A DNA stretch of 64,000 nucleotides. Source: Hydromonas sp. (lineage in GTDB: Bacteria > Pseudomonadota > Gammaproteobacteria > Burkholderiales > Burkholderiaceae). Positions 59,013 through 64,000 of the stretch are shown here, in pieces (the first letter of the stretch is position 1; every line of letters starts with the position of its first letter). The position numbers and the translations under genes were made by a program. The notes under the pieces are model-generated. The model did not search any database. It worked only from the letters and a program-made list of their open reading frames with translations, and was not told the origin of the DNA. The DNA lies in NCBI GenBank assembly GCA_017495165.1, contig JAFEII010000006.1, forward strand, positions 1 through 64,000, given 5' to 3'.

Positions 59013-59993
59013 TTAATACTGAATCAACGCAGCGCCCCAAGTAAAGCCGCCACCAACCCCTTGGAGCAACATGGTTTGACCGCGCTGAATTCGGCCATCT
59101 CGCACCGCTTTATCCAGAGCCAAAGGCACAGATGCGGCAGACGTATTGCCGTGTTCATTCACACTCACAATCACCTTTTCGACAGGAACATTCAAGCGCT
59201 TGGCAGCAGCTTGAATGATGCGAATATTCGCTTGATGCGGGATAAACCAATCAAGCTTCTCAACTGGCAACTGGGCATCCTCCAACACCTCCAACGCCAC
59301 ATCGCCCAGCAAAGTCACCGCATTTTTGAACACCGCTTGGCCGTCCATACCAATGAACGGCTCACCTTTAATCGCGCCATTGTAAATCACGCCCTTACTA
59401 TGCAAAATGTGCGACAAATCACCATCCGAATGAATGCGGCATGACAAGACACCCGGCTCATCTGATGCGCGCAAAATCACCGCGCCTGCGCCATCGCCAA
59501 ACAACACGCACGTGGTGCGGTCGTTCCAATCAAGCAGCCTTGAAATCACCTCAGCCCCGACCACCAACGCGGTTTTAACTTGACCTGATTGAATCATGGC
59601 GTTGGCCGTGGTCAACGCATAAATAAAGCCAGAACATGCCGCTTGCACATCAAACGCTGCGGCTTTTTTTGCCCCAATTTTTGACTGCAACAAACACGCA
59701 GTACTGGGAAACAGCATGTCACCCGTCGATGTAGCCACAACCACCAAATCAATCTCATCGGCCGAAATACCCGCCATTTCCATGGCATTGCGTGCGGCAA
59801 TCTCACCCATCGAGCTGGCGGTTTGACCTTCATTTGCCCAATAGCGCTGACAAATACCTGTGCGCTCTTGAATCCATTGGTCTGAAGTTTCTATGCCGTT
59901 TTTGGCCAACCGTTCCACCAGCATGTCGTTGGTAATCGGCTCATTTGGGACAAAACTGCCCGTGCCAATGATTTTTGCGTATGTTTGGGTCAT
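59013..59993 (-). CDS. fabH: 3-oxoacyl-ACP synthase III
   Basis: Condenses acetyl-CoA with malonyl-ACP to initiate fatty acid chains. The 326-aa thiolase-fold enzyme has Cys120 in DVQAACSGF, the His in FIPHQANIRI and Asn in NEHGNTSAASVP. GGAG precedes ATG 59993; the longer frame to 60029 was rejected. plsX and rpmF, its usual upstream neighbours, are missing; hexR lies upstream on the same strand, behind a terminator. Confidence 0.97.
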   Translation of the reverse strand: MTQTYAKIIGTGSFVPNEPITNDMLVERLAKNGIETSDQWIQERTGICQRYWANEGQTASSMGEIAARNAMEMAGISADEIDLVVVATSTGDMLFPSTACLLQSKIGAKKAAAFDVQAACSGFIYALTTANAMIQSGQVKTALVVGAEVISRLLDWNDRTTCVLFGDGAGAVILRASDEPGVLSCRIHSDGDLSHILHSKGVIYNGAIKGEPFIGMDGQAVFKNAVTLLGDVALEVLEDAQLPVEKLDWFIPHQANIRIIQAAAKRLNVPVEKVIVSVNEHGNTSAASVPLALDKAVRDGRIQRGQTMLLQGVGGGFTWGAALIQY

Positions 59994-60083
59994 AAAAACT
60001 CCATGTGAGGTTTTGAAATAAGGGGGCAATTATACGGCAAATAGATGCCGCTCTATTCCAAAATTTCTAGTTTAATTAGGTTT

Positions 60084-60108
60084 AAAAAAGCGTGACCTAA
60101 AGCCACGC
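60084..60108 (-). terminator. Terminator of hexR
   Basis: On the minus strand the stem GCGTG/CACGC with loop GCTTTAGGT is followed by six T, about 20 bases past the stop codon. Confidence 0.8.
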
Positions 60109-60130
60109 CCAGTATGTATTGCTGCAAAGA

Positions 60131-60955
60131 TTAGCGCTCATCATGCGCAGTCAAACCAACCGCCAGCACATCAATCAATGCCAATTGTAAAATCCGCGTC
60201 AACATCGCAGGTTTGGTTTGGCGATCCTCATTCGTGTTAATCACCACCAGCGCATCGGCTTTTTTTGCCAGCGCCGTATTCGATGGCGCAATCACAAAAA
60301 CCGTCGCACCATTTGCCTTGGCAATATCGGCCGCATCAAGCAGCTCTTGGGTCTGCCCTGAGCGCGAAACAAACATCGCCACATCATTTTTGCCCAGTTG
60401 CTTGGCACACAAGTTCATCATATAACCATCGGTTCTTGAGGCCGCTTTAATCCCAGCTCGGATGAATTTATACTGCGTATCATCCGCCACAGGTGCCGAG
60501 CTGCCCAGCGCAAAAATCGCCACTTGTTCGGCGGACCTTAAGGTTTTTAGCGCATGCTGGAGCTCTTGCTCTCCTAGCTCTTCACGCAACGTCAATAGCG
60601 CACTCGCGGTGTTGTTCAGGACTTTTGTGCAAATCTCATCAATTGAATCGTTTTTTTCAATCGGCGAAAAACTCATGGCCGAGTCATTGTTAAGCGTACC
60701 AGACAGCTTTAATTTAAAGTCCTGCAAGCCCTCACAACCCATACTGCGGCAAAATCGAATCACGGTTGGCTGACTCACACCAGCCACCAGCGCGATTTCA
60801 GAAATCGGGCTATTCACAAACAAATGCGGGTTGTCCAGCACACTATCAGCCACTTGCGCCTCAGATCGGCTCAAGTGAATGCGCATATTGCGGATGCGCA
60901 TCAACATCGCCCCCGCAACGCTTTGATTGGCAGGTTCTTTTGAGTGGGATTTCAT
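60131..60955 (-). CDS. hexR: RpiR-family regulator, HexR type
   Basis: Transcriptional regulator of central sugar metabolism that senses 2-keto-3-deoxy-6-phosphogluconate in proteobacteria. The 274-aa product has an N-terminal RpiR helix-turn-helix (SPISEIALVAGVSQPTVIRF at 49-68) and a C-terminal SIS sugar-isomerase domain (IFALGSSAPVADDTQYKF, VSRSGQTQELLDAADIAKAN). The naming rests on family and on its place beside zwf and edd. The start is uncertain: ATG 60955 lacks a clear ribosome site; MLMRIRNM 17 codons on is nearest to the family start, and a TTG at 61033 would lengthen it. Confidence 0.88.
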   Translation of the reverse strand: MKSHSKEPANQSVAGAMLMRIRNMRIHLSRSEAQVADSVLDNPHLFVNSPISEIALVAGVSQPTVIRFCRSMGCEGLQDFKLKLSGTLNNDSAMSFSPIEKNDSIDEICTKVLNNTASALLTLREELGEQELQHALKTLRSAEQVAIFALGSSAPVADDTQYKFIRAGIKAASRTDGYMMNLCAKQLGKNDVAMFVSRSGQTQELLDAADIAKANGATVFVIAPSNTALAKKADALVVINTNEDRQTKPAMLTRILQLALIDVLAVGLTAHDER

Positions 60956-61151
60956 ACGTGTTTGCAAGGCCAAAGTGGTTTTATTCCGTGTTTTTGATTC
61001 AACAAACAAATCAAGATTTTTATTTAAAATCAATTGTTTGCGGTTTTTGGTTAAAGCGATTTATTTAAAATAAGTTATTCAAAACCCCGCCTGGGCGAAC
61101 AGTCAATATAAATGTTTGCCGAACGGGAATGTATGCCCGCCGACACCACAT

Positions 61152-62597
61152 TTACAATTCTTCATGCCAATTAAAGCCGTCACGCGCAATCAGGGCATTG
61201 GCCGCCGCCGGCCCCCAAGTGCCAGCCGTGTACAGTTTGGGCGCCACGCTTTGGTCTTGCCACGTGTTCATAATCGGCTCAACCCAGCGCCAAGCCTGCT
61301 CTTGCTCATCGCGTCGCACAAACAATGCCAAATTACCGTGAATCGCATCAAGCAGCAACCGCTCATAACCATCCATGCGCCGTTCCGTAAAAAAGTCATC
61401 GGAATCCATATCCAAATGCACCGGGCCCAAGCGCATGGTATTACCAGGCCGTTTGGCCATACAATACATGCGCATTGATTCTTCTGGCTGCAATTCAATC
61501 ACCAAACGGTTCGAGCCTTGCGGCGTTTTGCCCAACAACTCATAGGCCACGGGTTTAAATTCAACCACAATTTCAGCCATGCGCTTGGGCATGCGCTTGC
61601 CGGTGCGCAAGTAAAACGGCACACCCGCAAAACGCCAGTTGTTAATTTCGGCCTTAATCGCCACGTAAGTTTCGGTTGCGCTGTTCGGCGCAATCCCCGC
61701 CTCATCCAAAAACGCAGGCGCGTCTTTGCCCCCAACCGTGCCTGCTTTATATTGGCCGCGCACCACATTGCTGAGTACCTCGTCTTGCGTCATGGGTTTG
61801 AGTGAGCGCAACACGGCCAGCTTGGCGTCGCGCACCGCATCCGCATCCATTGAGGCAGGTGGATCCATCGCCACGATGCACAGCAATTGCAGCAAATGGT
61901 TTTGCACCATATCGCGCAGCGCACCCGTTTCATCATAAAAATCACCGCGTTTTTCAATCCCCAATTCTTCCGAAATGGTAATTTGCACATTGGCAATCCG
62001 CTCTCGCCGCCAAATAGGTTCAAAAAAACTATTGCCAAAACGCAGCGCCATTAGGTTTTGTACCGATTCTTTGCCCAAATAATGGTCAATCCGATAAATC
62101 TGTTTTTCTTCAAATACGCGCCCAATCACGTCATTAATTTCTTGGCAAGACTTTAAATCATGCCCCAATGGCTTTTCGACCACGACGCGTGCGTTAACAT
62201 TTAAACCATGCGCCGCCAAACCCGTGCAAATCGGCTCAAATATAGATGGCGATGTCGCCAAGTAAAACACGCGCTCATTGTCATTCGACTCAACCCGCTG
62301 CTTGAGCGGCAAATAACTCTCCACATTGGTGGCATCCAAGCGAAAATACTCAATATGCAACAAAAACGCCTGCCATTTGGCCTCATCAAACCGCTCTTTT
62401 ACGTGCTGCTTCACGCTGTCATTCATCCACGCACGATACGTTTCGTGCGAATAATCCGAACGCGCAGCGCACATCACAAAACTGGTTGGCTTAAAACCAT
62501 CATCCAAATAGCTTTGATACAGCGCAGGCAGCAGCTTGCGCATCGCCAAATCGCCCGTGCCGCCAAACATAATTAGAGAAAATGCAGGTGTGTTCAT
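61152..62597 (-). CDS. zwf: Glucose-6-phosphate 1-dehydrogenase
   Basis: Oxidises glucose-6-phosphate to 6-phosphogluconolactone with NADP, feeding the Entner-Doudoroff and pentose phosphate routes. The 481-aa product has the coenzyme loop MFGGTGDLAMRKLLPALY at 10-27 and the substrate site RIDHYLGKESVQNL near 179-192. AAAGG precedes ATG 62597; a 66-codon in-frame extension across the promoter region was rejected. No pgl gene follows. It diverges from edd, with two HexR-like sites between. Confidence 0.97.
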   Translation of the reverse strand: MNTPAFSLIMFGGTGDLAMRKLLPALYQSYLDDGFKPTSFVMCAARSDYSHETYRAWMNDSVKQHVKERFDEAKWQAFLLHIEYFRLDATNVESYLPLKQRVESNDNERVFYLATSPSIFEPICTGLAAHGLNVNARVVVEKPLGHDLKSCQEINDVIGRVFEEKQIYRIDHYLGKESVQNLMALRFGNSFFEPIWRRERIANVQITISEELGIEKRGDFYDETGALRDMVQNHLLQLLCIVAMDPPASMDADAVRDAKLAVLRSLKPMTQDEVLSNVVRGQYKAGTVGGKDAPAFLDEAGIAPNSATETYVAIKAEINNWRFAGVPFYLRTGKRMPKRMAEIVVEFKPVAYELLGKTPQGSNRLVIELQPEESMRMYCMAKRPGNTMRLGPVHLDMDSDDFFTERRMDGYERLLLDAIHGNLALFVRRDEQEQAWRWVEPIMNTWQDQSVAPKLYTAGTWGPAAANALIARDGFNWHEEL

Positions 62598-62694
62598 GAG
62601 AAACCTTTGTCTAAAGATAAGAAATCGTTGTGCTGCGATTGAGCAAACCACGCCAAATAGCGCCTGCACGAAGTTTTGAGAATATGCCGCAAAA

Positions 62695-62709
62695 TGTAAT
62701 AAAAGTAAA
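62695..62709. promoter_or_regulatory. HexR-like operator 1 (zwf side)
   Basis: TGTAATAAAAGTAAA matches 13 of 15 positions of TGTARTWWWAYTACA, the HexR consensus as I recall it from comparative work. It lies about 98 bases upstream of the zwf start codon. Confidence 0.5.
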
Positions 62710-62727
62710 TAATTTTTGACTATTTTT

Positions 62728-62742
62728 TTTACTTTGACTACA
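62728..62742. promoter_or_regulatory. HexR-like operator 2 (edd side)
   Basis: TTTACTTTGACTACA matches 12 of 15 positions of the same consensus and lies about 83 bases upstream of the edd start codon. Confidence 0.45.
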
Positions 62743-62824
62743 ATCCGAACCAGTGCTTTTCCATCCAAGCGGCCAGCACAATCCAAGGCCGACACTTTAC
62801 CACAACATCAAAAACGAGACCTTT

Positions 62825-64000
62825 ATGACCGCGGTTCACCCACAAATCACAGCCATCACCAACCGCCTGATTGCGCGCTCTGCCGTGTCGCGCATGCGTT
62901 ACTTAAATCGCGTGGGCGCCAGCGGCAAGCTGCGCCCCTCGCGTGACCAAATGGGCTGCGCCAATCTGGCACACGCCTACGCCGCAGCGGGCAACGATCA
63001 GTTGCGCTTGCGGGTAGAACGCCAACCCAATATTGGGATAATTACCGCTTACAACGACATGCTCTCCGCGCACCAGCCATACGGCCATTACCCCGACCGC
63101 ATCAAAGCCCGCGCCCGTGCGCTGGGCGCAACCGCTCAAGTCGCGGGCGGCGTGCCAGCCATGTGCGACGGCATCACGCAAGGCTATGCGGGCATGGAAT
63201 TGTCCTTATTCTCGCGCGACGTGATTGCGCAAGCCACGGCGATTGGCCTATCCCACCAAGTCTTTGACGCCGCATTATTATTGGGCGTGTGCGACAAAAT
63301 CGTGCCGGGCTTGCTCATGGGCGCAGCCGCTTTTGGGCATTTACCCGCGTTATTTGTACCTGCAGGCCCCATGATTACAGGGATTGCCAACAAAGACAAA
63401 GCACGCGTGCGCCAACGCTTTGCCACAGGCGAGGCCACGCGTGAAGAGCTGCTTGACTCCGAACTCAAAGCCTACCATTCTGAAGGCACGTGCACGTTTT
63501 ATGGCACGGCCAACTCCAACCAAATGATGCTCGAATTCATGGGGCTGATGTTACCGGGCAGCGCGTTTGTCAACCCCTCCACCGAATTACGCGCCGCGCT
63601 CGATGATGCGGCCGTAGATACGGCGCTCAATATTTCAGGCAAACCAGAATACGCCATCGCCCAACTGGTCAATGAACACTCAATTATTAACGGCGTCATC
63701 GGCCTACTCGCCACTGGCGGCTCAACCAATCACACCTTGCACATCGTTGCCATTGCTCGCGCAGCGGGGATTGAACTGCGCTGGGAAGACATGGACGAGC
63801 TGGGCAAAATCATTCCGCTCCTCGCACGGGTTTATCCAAACGGCTCAGCAGATGTGAACCAATTTCACGCAGCTGGCGGCTTGGGCTACGTCATTCAACA
63901 GCTCCTCAAACAAGGCTTGCTCCACAACGATGTCAACACCGTTGTCGGGCGCGGCATGGATTTATACACGCAAGAACCGTGTTTGATTGACGGCAAACTG
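62825..64000 (+). CDS. edd: 6-phosphogluconate dehydratase, partial (cut by window end)
   Basis: Dehydrates 6-phosphogluconate to KDPG, the committed Entner-Doudoroff step. The frame is open for 392 codons to the last base; the family is about 600 aa, so roughly the first two thirds are present. Iron-sulfur ligands Cys156 in [12 protein letters not shown] and Cys223 in [14 protein letters not shown] are visible, also [13 protein letters not shown] at 108-120 and [12 protein letters not shown]. This places it in the IlvD/Edd family, and the zwf neighbour points to Edd. A weak GAG lies before the ATG. Confidence 0.94.
   Translation, partial: MTAVHPQITAITNRLIARSAVSRMRYLNRVGASGKLRPSRDQMGCANLAHAYAAAGNDQLRLRVERQPNIGIITAYNDMLSAHQPYGHYPDRIKARARALGATAQVAGGVPAMCDGITQGYAGMELSLFSRDVIAQATAIGLSHQVFDAALLLGVCDKIVPGLLMGAAAFGHLPALFVPAGPMITGIANKDKARVRQRFATGEATREELLDSELKAYHSEGTCTFYGTANSNQMMLEFMGLMLPGSAFVNPSTELRAALDDAAVDTALNISGKPEYAIAQLVNEHSIINGVIGLLATGGSTNHTLHIVAIARAAGIELRWEDMDELGKIIPLLARVYPNGSADVNQFHAAGGLGYVIQQLLKQGLLHNDVNTVVGRGMDLYTQEPCLIDGKL

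Noticed and set aside
61152-62795. Long 547-aa version of zwf
   Set aside because: The extra 66 residues run through the intergenic region with the HexR-like sites and do not resemble the family; ATG 62597 has a proper ribosome site.

Overview
The window is a stretch of bacterial chromosome, about half G+C by eye and almost fully coding. Several features point to a betaproteobacterium, probably a lower-GC member of the Burkholderiales. These are the block leuC-entericidin-leuD-leuB...asd-fimV-truA-trpF, a BPSS1780-type membrane protein overlapping thrB, a DUF3579 protein, adjacent aat and bpt genes, and a large one-piece purL. This is inference from gene order and families seen by eye; the species is not identified. 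No rRNA, tRNA or CRISPR array was recognised.

Layout, left to right. (1) 1-13062: isocitrate lyase, an FAD oxidoreductase, thrB with a membrane protein, a DMT exporter, purL, an exported ATP-dependent DNA ligase (Lig E type) and a GNAT-fold protein. (2) 13063-19145: accessory-looking. It holds a 253-bp MITE, prfC, an orphan 80-aa gene facing a CI/LexA-like S24 repressor with two matching operators, hemH, and a 1.8-kb IS1595-type transposon that carries a RhuM gene and lies directly upstream of hemH. (3) 19146-42040: housekeeping genes: dacB, folD, Nudix-aat-bpt-pyrD, sodB, alr-xseA, lplT-apt, a HAD phosphatase, an omega-aminotransferase with azlCD, uvrD, and trpF/truA/fimV. (4) 42041-49844: asd and the leucine genes, separated by a roughly 3-kb insert with a cupin protein, a REP-associated tyrosine transposase (RAYT), two exported proteins and four BIME-like repeats. 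A fifth, related repeat sits between leuD and leuB. (5) 49870-64000: a lipoprotein protease, aroC, argG, an APC permease, relA, dcd, fabH-fabD, then hexR, zwf and the first two thirds of edd.

How the genes work together. The right end is an Entner-Doudoroff entry module: hexR lies next to divergent zwf and edd, and two HexR-like sites lie between them. The glyoxylate shunt (aceA, with an 18-bp palindrome upstream), leucine, threonine, tryptophan, arginine, purine and pyrimidine genes suggest a biosynthetically capable free-living cell. Aat and Bpt together give a leucine N-degron pathway. RelA carries the acidic EFDD signature of monofunctional synthetases.

The least ordinary structures are the IS1595/RhuM element with its 8-bp target duplication, the S24 repressor/80-aa gene module, the RAYT with its repeat family, and short tandem arrays that begin at a stop codon and repeat TAA in all three frames after two different genes.
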